Positions 32,310 to 41,581 are shown, counted from the stretch's first letter. The stretch is DNA of 64,000 bases from Persicitalea sp963716085 (GCA_963716085.1 OY970288.1:4340001-4404000), one strand, 5' to 3'. Notes: a model not told the origin generated them from the sequence alone. Program-made: numbers and translations.

Positions 32310-34559
32310 ATGAACAAAACACTCCTCCGAATCTTCGGATCGACTTTCCTTTTCTTCTGGATCGCCAGCCCGGCCCCCTTTCTTTCCCCCTTATCGGCCC
32401 AACCTTTCTCCCCGAAAGAAACCACCTCCTGGCAAAGACAAGCGCAAAACGTCACGATCATCCGCGATAACTTTGGCGTGCCGCATATCTACGGCAAGAG
32501 CGACGCCGATGCAGTGTTTGGCTTGCTGTACGCCCAGTGTGAGGATGATTTTCCGCGCGTCGAGATGAATTATATCGAGAAGCTGGGACGGTTGGGCGAG
32601 GTCAACGGCGAGCAGGATATTTACGACGACCTGCTCATCAAACTCCTCATCACCCCGGAAGACGCCAAAGCTGATTATAAGAAAGCTCCCGCCTGGCTCA
32701 AAAAACTGCTGAACGCCTACGCCGACGGCATCAACTACTATCTCCAAACGCATCCCGACGTAAAACCCGCCTTGCTCACCCGCTTCGAGCCGTGGTACCC
32801 GCTGCTGTGGACCGACGGCAGCATCGGGGCCATTAGCACGGCCGACATCCGCAGCCGCGATTTGGAAGCTTTTTACGGCGATGGGGCACCTTCGGTAGGT
32901 TTTAATTTGGAGAAGAACAGGGAGAGAAACCTGGCGCACGAGGAAGTTTTAACGGGCTCCAACGGCTTTGCCTTCTCGCCCAAAATCACCAAGTCGGGCA
33001 AGAGCATTTTGTACATCAATCCGCACGTGACGTTCTACTTCCGGCCCGAAGTGCACGTGGTGAGCGAAGAAGGACTGAACGCCTACGGAGCCGTAACCTG
33101 GGGGCAGTTTTTTGTGTACCAGGGCTTTAACGAGAAGCTGGGTTGGATGCACACCTCCTCCCGTACCGACGTGGCGGATTCCTACCTCGAAAAAGTGTCT
33201 AAGAAAGGCAGCGGTTGGGTTTATACGTACGAGGGAAAGGAGCGGCCCGTGCGCGAGCGGGACATCAGCCTGACCTACACCAAAAACGGCCAGTTGCAGG
33301 AAAAGAAGGTCAAAGCCTACTACACCCACCACGGCCCGGTGATGGCCAAGCGCGACGGGCAGTGGGAGAGTCTGCGCTCGAACAACCGCACGATGAATAT
33401 GCTCATCCAGAGCTGGCAGCGCACCAAGGCGCGGAGCTTCACCGAGTATCAGCAGGCGATGGATATTCTGGAAAATACTTCCAACAACACCGTGTATGCC
33501 GACGCCGAGGGCAACATCGCCTACTGGCACGGCAACTTCGTACCCCGCCGCGACACGACCTACGACTGGTCGCAGCCCGTGGATGGCAGCATCGCCGCCA
33601 CCGAGTGGCAGGGCATGCACCCCGTGGCCGAGGCGGTACACCTCTACAACCCGCCCAATGGCTGGATTCAGAACTGCAACTCCACGCCCTTTACCGCCGC
33701 CGGGAAAGACAGTCCGAAGCAAACCAACTACCCCAGCTACATGGCTCCCGATGGCGAGAATTTCCGGGGACTCAACGCCGTCCGGGTGCTGGAGGTACCC
33801 CGCAAGTACGACCTCGACGAGGTGATCAAGGCGGGTTACGACACCCGCTTGTCTTCTTTCGAGATCTTAGTTCCGGCCTTAGTCAGGGCATTTGAGGCCA
33901 AAGTACCTTACGCCGACGAGCGTTACGCCCACTGGATCGGGCCGATGATGGTTTTGAAAAACTGGGACTACCACAGTGGTGAAAAGTCCATCGCCACCAC
34001 CCTGGCCGTGAAGTGGGGTGAGCAGATCGCCGCTTCGATGTACCGCACCGACGTCCCCGGTAAACCCGACGCCGACCAGGTGGAAAAAGCCCGGTACTTT
34101 GCCGCCACGGCATCGGCCGACGAACTACTCAAATCTTTTGGCGAAGTGGTTACCGAGCTGGAAACGAAGTGGGGCAAGTGGCAGCAGCCGTGGGGCGACA
34201 TCAACCGCTTTCAGCGCGCCTCCGCCGCTATCGAGCAGCCCTACCGCGACGACCTGCCGAGCTTGGCCGTGGGTTTTGTGTCGTCGGCCTGGGGAATGCT
34301 GCCCTCCTATACCTCGCGCTACTTTCCCGGCACAAAAAAACGCTACGGCGTCAACGGCAACAGCTTTATCTGCGCCGTGGAGTTTGGCGACAAAGTAAAG
34401 GCCAAGTCCCTGTTGGCGGGCGGCCAGAGCGGCGACATCGACTCCAGGCACTTTTTCGACCAAGGCGAAATGTACACGCAGGGAAAGTTCAAAGACGTGC
34501 TGTTTTATCGGGAAGATGTGGAGAAAAAGGCCGAGCGGACGTATCACCCTGGGGAATGA
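32310..34559 (+). CDS. Penicillin acylase family (Ntn-hydrolase) enzyme, acyl-homoserine-lactone acylase-like
   Basis: 749 residues. Signal peptide to about residue 30 (PLSAQPF), then alpha-chain region NVTIIRDNFGVPHIYGKSDADAVFGLLYAQ, the spacer, and the beta-chain start TGSNGFAFSP with nucleophile Ser217 exposed after self-cleavage. INPHVTFYFRPEVHVV, ASYSWDVADS-like and HHGPVM patterns fit the S45 family. These periplasmic enzymes cut amide bonds of N-acyl compounds (beta-lactams, acyl-homoserine lactones, cyclic lipopeptides); the substrate here cannot be told. It is a single gene with its own promoter. Confidence 0.92.
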   Translation: MNKTLLRIFGSTFLFFWIASPAPFLSPLSAQPFSPKETTSWQRQAQNVTIIRDNFGVPHIYGKSDADAVFGLLYAQCEDDFPRVEMNYIEKLGRLGEVNGEQDIYDDLLIKLLITPEDAKADYKKAPAWLKKLLNAYADGINYYLQTHPDVKPALLTRFEPWYPLLWTDGSIGAISTADIRSRDLEAFYGDGAPSVGFNLEKNRERNLAHEEVLTGSNGFAFSPKITKSGKSILYINPHVTFYFRPEVHVVSEEGLNAYGAVTWGQFFVYQGFNEKLGWMHTSSRTDVADSYLEKVSKKGSGWVYTYEGKERPVRERDISLTYTKNGQLQEKKVKAYYTHHGPVMAKRDGQWESLRSNNRTMNMLIQSWQRTKARSFTEYQQAMDILENTSNNTVYADAEGNIAYWHGNFVPRRDTTYDWSQPVDGSIAATEWQGMHPVAEAVHLYNPPNGWIQNCNSTPFTAAGKDSPKQTNYPSYMAPDGENFRGLNAVRVLEVPRKYDLDEVIKAGYDTRLSSFEILVPALVRAFEAKVPYADERYAHWIGPMMVLKNWDYHSGEKSIATTLAVKWGEQIAASMYRTDVPGKPDADQVEKARYFAATASADELLKSFGEVVTELETKWGKWQQPWGDINRFQRASAAIEQPYRDDLPSLAVGFVSSAWGMLPSYTSRYFPGTKKRYGVNGNSFICAVEFGDKVKAKSLLAGGQSGDIDSRHFFDQGEMYTQGKFKDVLFYREDVEKKAERTYHPGE

Positions 34560-34632
34560 TCCTACATTCCGATTTTGGCAAAAAACAGCCTCGTTACAGA
34601 GCCCGGTTCTTACCAGAGTCGGGGTTTCTTTT

Positions 34633-35760
34633 TTACTGAAAAAGTTTCTTGACTTCCGTAGTGACGCGTTGCAGATCGGCGGCTTCGAGATTAGAGCCCG
34701 AAGGCAAACATAGCCCAATGTCGAAGAGGCTTTCGGCCACTTTTTCACCGAAGTAGGGCGCATCGGCGAAAACGGGCTGCAGGTGCATGGGTTTCCAAAG
34801 CGGCCGGGATTCGATGTCTGCATTGGCGAGGGCCTGACGTACCGTCTCCCGCGTGATACCGCCCGACTGCCGCGGGTCGATGGTGAGGCAGGTGAGCCAA
34901 CGGTTGGAACAGTGCCCCTCCGGCTCGGGTTGGAAGGCTACGCCCGGCAAGGCGGCAAGCTCTTCTTTATAAAAAGTAAAATTGGACCTCCGTTGCGCTA
35001 CCCGTTCGTCGATCACTTCCAGTTGTCCCCGACCGATGCCCGCACACACGTTACTCATCCGGTAGTTGTAGCCAATCTCGGAATGCTGATAATGCGGTGC
35101 CGGGTCACGCGCCTGAGTCGCCAGGAACTTCGCCTTCTCTATACGCTCTTGATTGGCTGATAACAAGGCTCCCCCACCTGAGCTGGTAATGATCTTATTG
35201 CCGTTGAAAGACAAAACCGACATCGCCCCGAACGCCCCCGCCTTTTGTCCGAAATACGTCGCCCCCAATGCCTCGGCGGCATCTTCTACAAAAGGAACAT
35301 CGTAAGCTTCGCACAAAGCCAGAATCTCCCGCATTTTGGCGGGCATTCCGTAGAGATGCACCCCAATAACGGCCTTCGGTTTTTGGACGAGGCGGGTGTA
35401 ATGTTTTAACGCTTTTCCCAAAGCCTCGGGACATAGATTCCAGGTTTCCGGCTCGCTATCAATAAAAGCGGGGGTTGCGCCCTGGTACTTCACCGGATTG
35501 GCCGAGGCCGCGAAGGTGAACGATTGACACAACACCACATCACCCGCCGACACGCCCAACAGCACGAGCGCCAGGTGAATCGCCGCCGTACCGGATGATA
35601 ACGCGGCGGCATGTCCTGTGCCGACATACGCGCAAAGCTCCCGCTCGAAGCCGTCCACGTTGGGGCCCAGTGGCGCAATCCAGTTCGTATCGAAAGCTTG
35701 CTGCACGTAGGGCAGTTCGCGGCCGCTCATGTGGGGGGACGAGAGGAGGAGTCTTTTCAT
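34633..35760 (-). CDS. DegT/DnrJ/EryC1/StrS family PLP-dependent sugar aminotransferase
   Basis: 375 residues. Seen: LSSGTAAIHLAL, QSFTFAASANPVKYQGATPA, VEDAAEALGATY, the PLP Lys189 in SFNGNKIITSSGGG, and YNYRMSNVCAGIGRGQLEV. It most resembles aminotransferases that act on UDP-4-keto-6-deoxy sugars (PglE-like) for glycan or LPS decoration. No dehydratase or acetyltransferase partner is adjacent, so the pathway is split. The REP palindrome at 35767 begins six bases upstream of the ATG and covers the usual ribosome-binding region. Confidence 0.93.
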   Translation of the reverse strand: MKRLLLSSPHMSGRELPYVQQAFDTNWIAPLGPNVDGFERELCAYVGTGHAAALSSGTAAIHLALVLLGVSAGDVVLCQSFTFAASANPVKYQGATPAFIDSEPETWNLCPEALGKALKHYTRLVQKPKAVIGVHLYGMPAKMREILALCEAYDVPFVEDAAEALGATYFGQKAGAFGAMSVLSFNGNKIITSSGGGALLSANQERIEKAKFLATQARDPAPHYQHSEIGYNYRMSNVCAGIGRGQLEVIDERVAQRRSNFTFYKEELAALPGVAFQPEPEGHCSNRWLTCLTIDPRQSGGITRETVRQALANADIESRPLWKPMHLQPVFADAPYFGEKVAESLFDIGLCLPSGSNLEAADLQRVTTEVKKLFQ

Positions 35761-35765
35761 TCTGT

Positions 35766-35796
35766 TGTGGTACGGGCCGGTGCGGGCCCGCCCGTT
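35766..35796. repeat. REP palindrome upstream of the DegT gene and downstream of the RAYT
   Basis: GTGGTACGGGCCGGTGCGGG followed by CCCGCCCGTT: stem ACGGGC/GCCCGT. The GTGGT head is the same as in the other copies. Confidence 0.85.
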
Positions 35797-35818
35797 TTTA
35801 TCAAATCCAAGGTGGTGT

Positions 35819-36460
35819 TCAGAGATAGTTTTGATTTACAAAAGAATAAGGAAACGGCTCCCAGTCCTCCGCTAGCCCTGCCTTTACTGGATTTTCCAAA
35901 GTGTAGGCAATGGTGTTTTTTAATTCACGGGCATCGCGGATTATGTGGTCGTAGCTTTCCTCTTGCCAGAAGGTGCCTGTTCTCTTCAACACTTTATTGG
36001 CTTCTTTGGCTGTGTAGCTTTTCAAAGTATGCATTATCGCGTACAAGGGTTTGGTAAACTTTATCTCATCAGAAGTATCGATAACCAGATGGAAGTGATT
36101 GGGCATGATACAAAAAGCCACCAAGTTGTACGATTTGCCGTGCCAATGATGCAAAGACTCGGTAACGATAGCTGCCACTTCGGGATTCGACAGCCATTGA
36201 GGTTCGTTTGAGTTGGTATCCAGGTACTCATCCCACTTGGCAAAATGCCGTTTGTGCATTTTACGAATTTCTTCTTCACGAACCGCTTCGTCTTTGCACT
36301 CACGCTTGATTCGTTTGAAGGCCGCTTCCTTTTCTTCCCTCAACCTCTCCAAAGCTTCTTGTGGAAGGCTCCCGTATAGCCTTCCTGTAATAAAAAACGC
36401 AACGCCTGCTGGCTGGAAGTGTGGTAGATAACGGCGGTACTCTGGTTTGTATTCTTTCAT
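35819..36460 (-). CDS. REP-associated tyrosine transposase (RAYT, Y1/TnpA_REP family)
   Basis: 213 residues. HUH motif PNHFHLVI with H122 and H124, catalytic Tyr149 in LKSYTAKEANK, and the family ending YTLENPVKAGL. RAYTs nick and join single-stranded REP hairpins and are thought to spread them. The gene is flanked on both sides by palindromes sharing GTGGTACGGGC: one 3' (35766) and an inverted pair 5' (36461, 36523). The upstream hairpin abuts the ATG, leaving no separate ribosome-binding site, so the REP may regulate its own transposase (inference). Intact and probably active or recently so. Confidence 0.93.
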   Translation of the reverse strand: MKEYKPEYRRYLPHFQPAGVAFFITGRLYGSLPQEALERLREEKEAAFKRIKRECKDEAVREEEIRKMHKRHFAKWDEYLDTNSNEPQWLSNPEVAAIVTESLHHWHGKSYNLVAFCIMPNHFHLVIDTSDEIKFTKPLYAIMHTLKSYTAKEANKVLKRTGTFWQEESYDHIIRDARELKNTIAYTLENPVKAGLAEDWEPFPYSFVNQNYL

Positions 36461-36546
36461 GTGGTACGGGCGGCTCGCCCGTTGATGGTGAATTATTATT
36501 GCAAGAAAAAGTATAATCGAAAAAACGGGCGGCCCGCCCGTACCAC
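36461..36546. repeat. Inverted pair of REP palindromes (BIME-like) upstream of RAYT
   Basis: 36461-36483 reads GTGGTACGGGCGGCTCGCCC then GTT (stem ACGGGCG/CGCCCGT, loop GCT). 36523-36546 is the opposite orientation (stem ACGGGCG/CGCCCGT, loop GCC, then ACCAC). The second ends one base before the mutS stop codon region. The pair with a 39-nt AT-rich spacer is typical of a REP doublet. Confidence 0.9.
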
Positions 36547-36547
36547 A

Positions 36548-39208
36548 TCATTCGACCAGCCTTTTCAACTCGTTCAGCTTCAAAAGCGCCTCGATGGGCG
36601 AGAGCGTATTCACATCCAGCAGCGCGAGCTTTTCTTTTAACTCCTCGGTACGCGGGTCGTCGGGTTCGAAGATGCTGAGCTGGAAATTGTTCTTGGGCAT
36701 TTCCTTCACCTTCTGGTCGCGGTTTTCGCTGAGGTGATCTTTCTCCAGGTGCTGCATGATTTCGCTGGCGCGCAGGACGATCAGTTGCGGCATCCCGGCG
36801 ATTTGAGCCACATGAATCCCGAAGCTGTGGGCGCTGCCGCCGGGCTTCAGCTTCCGCAGGAAGATCACTTTGTTGTCCACTTCCTTCACCGCCACATTGA
36901 AGTTTTTGATCCGGGGAAAATCCTCCGAAAGCTGATTCAGCTCATGGTAGTGCGTGGCGAACAAGGTTTTGGCCTTGAAGTCAGGATGCGTGTGCAGGTA
37001 CTCCGCGATGGCCCAGGCAATGGACACGCCGTCGTAGGTGCTCGTACCGCGTCCGATCTCGTCCATCAGCACCAGGCTACGGTCGCTGAGGTTGTTGAGG
37101 ATGCTGGCCGTTTCGGTCATCTCGACCATGAACGTACTTTCGCCCCGGCTCAGGTTGTCGCTGGCACCTACCCTGGTGAAAACTTTATCGACCAGGCCAA
37201 TACTTGCCGCGCTGGCGGGGACGAAGCTACCCATCTGCGCCATCAGCACGATAAGGGCCGTTTGCCGCAGCAAGGCCGACTTGCCCGCCATGTTCGGGCC
37301 GGTAATGATGATAATCTGCTGGGTTTCGTCGTCCAGGAAAAGGTCGTTGGGTACGTAACTCTCACCCAGCGGCAGTTGCTGCTCGATGACTGCGTGTCGA
37401 CCGTCCTTAATGTCGAGTTCTTTGCCTTCGTTGATGACGGGTTTTACGTAGTTATTCCTCCGCGCCACGGTAGCAAACGAAGCCAGCGCGTCCAGCACCG
37501 ACACGATGCGGGCATTCTGTTGGATAGCCGCCACGTACTCGACGGTCGCGGTAACCAGGTCGCTGAAAATGCGCGACTCGATGGCGAAAATCCGATCCTC
37601 GGCGTTCAGGATCTTCTCCTCGTACTCCTTCAATTCGGGCGTAATGTAGCGCTCGGCGTTAACCAGCGTTTGTTTCCTGATCCATTCGGGCGGAACCTTG
37701 CTTTTGTGGGCGTTGCTCACCTCCAGGTAATAGCCAAACACTTTGTTGAATGTCACTTTCAGCGAAGTAATGCCTGTCCGCTCGCTCTCCCGTTTCTGGA
37801 CTTTGAGCAGGTAATCTTTGCCCGAGAAAGCAATGGCGTGCAGTTCGTCGAGCTCAGGATCGACGCCGCTCTTGATCATGTTGCCCTGGGTACTCAGGAC
37901 GGGCGCATCGTCGCGGAGTTCGGTCTCAATTTTTTCTAATAAAAAATCGCAGGGATTCAACTGATCGGCGTACTTGCGCAGCACGCCCGATGATTTCTTC
38001 GGTAGCGCCTCGCCCTCCGCCACCGCGCTGGGCTGAGCAGTCGTGCGGCTGCCCAGCATCTCCTTTATCGGCGCGATTTGAAGCAGAGACTTCTTCAACT
38101 GTCCCAACTCACGCGGACTGATGCGCCGCACGGCTACTTTGGAAATAAGTCGTTCCAAGTCGCCAATTTGTTTGAGGTGGTTCAAGAGTTCTTCGTGCAG
38201 ATCGTCCTGTTTTAACAGTAGTTCTACCGTGTCGAGGCGCTCTTCGATGGGCGTTTTTTCCTTGAGCGGTAAAACTACCCACTTGCGCAGCAAGCGCGCG
38301 CCCATTGGGGTCACGGTATGGTCCAGAATCTGAATCAGCGGCACACCGCCTTCCTGCTGCGGGAAAACGAGTTCGAGATTCCGAATCGTGAAGCGGTCGA
38401 GCCAAACGTACTTGTCCTCTTCCAGCCGCGTGATGCGGCTCACGTGGCCGATTTCCTTGTGTTCGGTTTCGAGCAGGTAATGGATGATGACGCCCGCCGA
38501 GACGACGCCCAGCGGCAGCAACTCCACGCCGTAGCCTTTCAGCGTGGTCGTGCGGAAATGCGTGGTGAGTTTTTCAAAGGCAAAATCATCCCCAAAGCAC
38601 CAGTCTTCCAGCGTAAAAGTGTGGAATTTGTCGCCGAAAAGCTCCACAAATTCTTTCTTGTTTTTCTTGCAAAAGAGCACCTCGGCGGGCGCGAAGCTTT
38701 GCAGCATTTTATCCACGTAAGCGGCGTTGCCCTGCGCGGCCATGAACTCGCCCGTCGAAATGTCCAGCAGCGACAGGCCGAGTTGCCCGTTCTTGCCGAA
38801 ATGCACCGCCGCCAGGTAGTTGTTGCGGCGGACGTCCAGCACGTTGTCGTTGAACGACACGCCGGGCGTTACCAGTTCGGTGACGCCGCGCTTGACGATG
38901 CCCTTGGCCTCGGCGGGATTTTCGAGCTGATCGCAAATCGCGACGCGCTCGCCTGCCCGTACCAATTTGGGCAGATGGGTGTCGAGCGAATGGTGGGGAA
39001 AGCCGGCCAACTCCTCGTGCGCCCCGCCGTTGTTGCGGCGCGTGAGGACGATGCCCAGGATTTTAGACGCCCGGACGGCGTCCTCGCCAAAGGTCTCATA
39101 AAAATCACCGACCCGAAACAGCAACAGTGCGCCGGGGTATTTGGCCTTGATTTGGTTGTATTGCTTGTTGAGGGGCGTTTCCCTGCGTTTTTTGGTGGAC
39201 TTTGCCAA
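36548..39208 (-). CDS. mutS: DNA mismatch repair protein MutS
   Basis: 886 residues. Domain I mismatch-reading motif GDFYETFGEDA (Phe36, Glu38), the connector and lever domains, clamp, and the ABC ATPase with Walker A TGPNMAGKS near residue 638, SRGESTFMVEM, LMDEIGRGTSTYDG and ATHYHEL. It recognises mismatches and recruits MutL. The start is TTG at 39208; an in-frame TAA lies 15 nt upstream, so no longer form is possible. It has a clear promoter and diverges from the DUF433 gene. Confidence 0.98.
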   Translation of the reverse strand: MAKSTKKRRETPLNKQYNQIKAKYPGALLLFRVGDFYETFGEDAVRASKILGIVLTRRNNGGAHEELAGFPHHSLDTHLPKLVRAGERVAICDQLENPAEAKGIVKRGVTELVTPGVSFNDNVLDVRRNNYLAAVHFGKNGQLGLSLLDISTGEFMAAQGNAAYVDKMLQSFAPAEVLFCKKNKKEFVELFGDKFHTFTLEDWCFGDDFAFEKLTTHFRTTTLKGYGVELLPLGVVSAGVIIHYLLETEHKEIGHVSRITRLEEDKYVWLDRFTIRNLELVFPQQEGGVPLIQILDHTVTPMGARLLRKWVVLPLKEKTPIEERLDTVELLLKQDDLHEELLNHLKQIGDLERLISKVAVRRISPRELGQLKKSLLQIAPIKEMLGSRTTAQPSAVAEGEALPKKSSGVLRKYADQLNPCDFLLEKIETELRDDAPVLSTQGNMIKSGVDPELDELHAIAFSGKDYLLKVQKRESERTGITSLKVTFNKVFGYYLEVSNAHKSKVPPEWIRKQTLVNAERYITPELKEYEEKILNAEDRIFAIESRIFSDLVTATVEYVAAIQQNARIVSVLDALASFATVARRNNYVKPVINEGKELDIKDGRHAVIEQQLPLGESYVPNDLFLDDETQQIIIITGPNMAGKSALLRQTALIVLMAQMGSFVPASAASIGLVDKVFTRVGASDNLSRGESTFMVEMTETASILNNLSDRSLVLMDEIGRGTSTYDGVSIAWAIAEYLHTHPDFKAKTLFATHYHELNQLSEDFPRIKNFNVAVKEVDNKVIFLRKLKPGGSAHSFGIHVAQIAGMPQLIVLRASEIMQHLEKDHLSENRDQKVKEMPKNNFQLSIFEPDDPRTEELKEKLALLDVNTLSPIEALLKLNELKRLVE

Positions 39209-39258
39209 AGAGAATTTGATTTACGAAGTACGGGCGGAAAGTTTTTCCCGCGTAAATA

Positions 39259-39290
39259 CAAATTTAAGGTTTTGGGGTGGTTTGGGCAAG
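39259..39290 (-). promoter_or_regulatory. mutS promoter
   Basis: On the minus strand CTTG, a 20-nt spacer, then TAAATTTG (perfect -7), about 50 nt before the TTG start. Confidence 0.65.
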
Positions 39291-39346
39291 GGGTTCGCGA
39301 TTGTACTTTGCCGATACTACGCGTATCTTTACCCAAAAACAGAACT

Positions 39347-39586
39347 ATGAAAGATACCCTAGACCTGCTCGCCAGAATAACGATCAACCCGGCCATCTGT
39401 CACGGAAAGCCGATAATCCGAGGCCTCAGATATCCCGTTGAAAACATACTGGAACTAATGGCGTCGGGCATGACGCATCAGGAAATACCAGACGATTACG
39501 AGGATCTGGAACAGGAAGACTTGTGGGCGTGTCTGTTGTTCGCGGCGCGACTGACGCGCACCAGGGGAAGCTACCCTAACCTGTAA
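39347..39586 (+). CDS. DUF433 family protein (antitoxin-like)
   Basis: 79 residues: RITINPAICHGKPIIRGLRY, PVENILELMASGMTHQEIPD, DYEDLEQEDLWACLLFAARL. This is the DUF433 winged-helix family, usually the antitoxin of a DUF5615 PIN-like toxin placed just downstream. Here no DUF5615 start (MK.L.DENL) follows; only 54 bp separate it from the next, convergent gene. It is therefore an orphan, or its toxin has been lost. The ATG at 39347 sits right before KDTLDLL. Confidence 0.85.
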   Translation: MKDTLDLLARITINPAICHGKPIIRGLRYPVENILELMASGMTHQEIPDDYEDLEQEDLWACLLFAARLTRTRGSYPNL

Positions 39587-39640
39587 TCGTCACTCGGCCA
39601 AGTCGAGCGACTGCTTGAGTAAAAAAGGGCAGCATTCAAA

Positions 39641-40372
39641 TCACTTGCAATCTTTCTTCCAAAACTGCCACCATTTTCTTTCGACGACGGTCAGTCTGCC
39701 ACCAACCATAGCTTTTGCCGGATCGAAAGGCACCAATTCAATCACTTCGGGAAACTCGCTGGCTGTTATGGTGAGGCTTATGTGCCCGGCCTGGGGGTGT
39801 ACTATTCTAAGAGATGTCGGCTTATCAGCCAGACTATCGGGCAGAAGGTACTTAAAGTATCCGTCTCCGTCGGTCATTGCTCCCCGACCCAATCTTCCCA
39901 TGCTAACTATAGCTTCAGAAACAGGATGTTTGGTTTCGGCCGAGACAACCTGGCCCTTAACCCAAATTTTCAGCTTATAATCGGGGCTGGCTTTTGACAT
40001 TTTTTCAAACTTCTCCTGCTGCGTCGGCGGTTTGACCATCGCCATCGGCTCCCGTACAATTATTTCCTGCGCTTTACTTTCGCTGGCAGATAACAGAAAA
40101 ATACCAGCCATGAGCCGGAAGAACCACGCTTTATTCGACGGCTCAGCTTTACGCATCAAATACCGATTCATCTGGCCCTCTTCCAGCCGCCCGCACAGGC
40201 TTCCGCTGGATTTCTTGATGACCGCCAGCACCTGGTCGTCCGAAAGGCCAGTGAAGTCGATGACGTTTTTGGCGCAATTGGCGCAATAGCGGCCCGAGTC
40301 GGTCGGCGACATCGCGGCCCAGTCTTCGGGGCAGGGATTGTCGATTTTGAGGAGATAGTTGGAGCGCTTCAT
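39641..40372 (-). CDS. Membrane-anchored carboxypeptidase-regulatory-like protein with Cys-rich N terminus
   Basis: 243 residues from the ATG at 40372. N-terminal domain NPCPEDWAAMSPTDSGRYCA, NCAKNVIDFTGLSDDQVL (residues about 10-60), a Bacteroidota module with spaced cysteines (C14, C29, C32) that may bind metal or haem; one membrane helix (about 82-102, AWFFRLMAGIFLLSA); then a C-terminal beta-sandwich of the carboxypeptidase-regulatory type (VKGQVVSAETKHPVSEAIVS). Function unknown; similar proteins are multicopy in Cytophagales. Confidence 0.75.
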   Translation of the reverse strand: MKRSNYLLKIDNPCPEDWAAMSPTDSGRYCANCAKNVIDFTGLSDDQVLAVIKKSSGSLCGRLEEGQMNRYLMRKAEPSNKAWFFRLMAGIFLLSASESKAQEIIVREPMAMVKPPTQQEKFEKMSKASPDYKLKIWVKGQVVSAETKHPVSEAIVSMGRLGRGAMTDGDGYFKYLLPDSLADKPTSLRIVHPQAGHISLTITASEFPEVIELVPFDPAKAMVGGRLTVVERKWWQFWKKDCK

Positions 40373-40491
40373 GGAAGTTGAGGTTGAAAAGAATAAAGAT
40401 ACGCCAAACGGAGAAATATCAAAATTAGCTTCGGCACGAATGTTTTCTATGCCAAGGCTTTCAACTACACAATTGACAAAACTACCCAACA

Positions 40492-40917
40492 ATGGCAGAC
40501 GGAAAAAAGAAGATCAGCGTCGAAACGACTATCGACGCGCCCGTGGATAGAGTATGGAAATGCTGGACGACGCCCGAGGACATCGTAAAATGGAACAACG
40601 CCAGCGACGACATGTACACACCGGAAGCCGACAACGACTTGTCTGTGGGCGGTGAATTTGTCTTTAAAATGGAGGCGCGTGACGGCAGCTTCAGTTTCGA
40701 CTTCTCCGGCACCTACACGGAGATAAGAGACCATGAGTTGCTGGAATACAGCCTGATCGATGGCCGGAAGGTACTGGTTACCTTCGATGACAGTGAAGAA
40801 GGCACCAAGGTTACGGAAATCTTCGAACCTGAGGAGGAAAACACGGTGGAAACGCAGCGAAAGGGCTGGCAGGCAATTCTGGACAATTTCAAGAAGTACG
40901 TTGAAGGACAGAAATAG
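40492..40917 (+). CDS. SRPBCC/AHSA1 domain protein
   Basis: 141 residues: ISVETTIDAPVDRVWKCWTT, PEDIVKWNNASDDMYTPEAD, EVFGxxEE-like end ETQRKGWQAILDNFKKYVEG. It is a START-like hydrophobic-pocket fold, Bacteroidota AHSA1 subtype, with a PEDIVKWN motif typical of it. Ligand unknown. It diverges from the Cys-rich protein gene and is followed by 130 bp without genes before the molybdenum enzyme. Confidence 0.9.
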   Translation: MADGKKKISVETTIDAPVDRVWKCWTTPEDIVKWNNASDDMYTPEADNDLSVGGEFVFKMEARDGSFSFDFSGTYTEIRDHELLEYSLIDGRKVLVTFDDSEEGTKVTEIFEPEEENTVETQRKGWQAILDNFKKYVEGQK

Positions 40918-41047
40918 ATTATTTGGACGAATTACAAATTAATATTTCTTTACCAAGATTAAACAAGACTTTACTGCACTGGCATAATTCTATTTAGCTG
41001 CTACCAGAATAAGGTTTTACTCGATCCAAAAACGCAATAACCATATT

Positions 41048-41581
41048 ATGCTTACTGAAAATGCCCCGATACTTCCTCAGACCAAGCGAAGTTTTGACCC
41101 CAAAAGTATAACCCTCACCGTCAATGGCAAGCCACGCCAACTCAATGTTCTCCCCTGGGTAAGCTTACTCGATGCCTTACGTGAGTACATCGGCCTGACG
41201 GGCACCAAGAAAGGCTGTGACCACGGCCAATGCGGCGCTTGCACGGTCATCTGTGATGGTCGCCGCGTCCTGAGTTGCCTCACGCTGGCGGTCATGAAGG
41301 AAGGTGCCGAGATCACGACCATCGAGGGCATCGCGCCCAACGACGATGCGTTGCATCCGCTGCAGCAAGCCTTCATCGAACACGACGCCTTTCAGTGCGG
41401 CTATTGCACGCCAGGTCAGATTTGCAGCGCCATCGGCATGATGCAGGAAACCATTCCAAATAGCCGCGCCGAAGTCGCCGATTTGCTGAGTGGCAACCTT
41501 TGCCGTTGTGGGGCCAGCGCCAATATTCTGGATGCGGTGATGGAAGTTTCTTTAAAAAAAATGAACATTATAAATGAATAA
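41048..41581 (+). CDS. Molybdenum hydroxylase, 2Fe-2S subunit (PaoA/YagT-like)
   Basis: 177 residues. Plant-type ferredoxin cluster ligands C57, C62, C65, C77 (CDHGQCGACTVICDG) and the helical second cluster C117, C120, C152, C154 (QCGYCTPGQICSA, NLCRCGA). It passes electrons from the Mo subunit to the FAD subunit. E. coli PaoA has a Tat signal; none is seen here, so the complex is probably cytoplasmic. The stop overlaps the start of the FAD subunit by eight bases, showing coupling. Confidence 0.95.
   Translation: MLTENAPILPQTKRSFDPKSITLTVNGKPRQLNVLPWVSLLDALREYIGLTGTKKGCDHGQCGACTVICDGRRVLSCLTLAVMKEGAEITTIEGIAPNDDALHPLQQAFIEHDAFQCGYCTPGQICSAIGMMQETIPNSRAEVADLLSGNLCRCGASANILDAVMEVSLKKMNIINE

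Noticed and set aside
34560..34632. Possible terminator between the convergent acylase and DegT genes
   Set aside because: T-runs and GC-rich pieces are present, but I could not build a convincing continuous stem.
36734..37939. 401-codon open frame antisense to mutS
   Set aside because: Composition typical of an antisense frame (rich in His, Arg, Gly, Val) and no motifs; mutS is certain.
38318..39346. Long upstream extension of the DUF433 gene
   Set aside because: The extension is antisense to mutS and only the last 79 codons are homologous to DUF433; the ATG at 39347 is the start.
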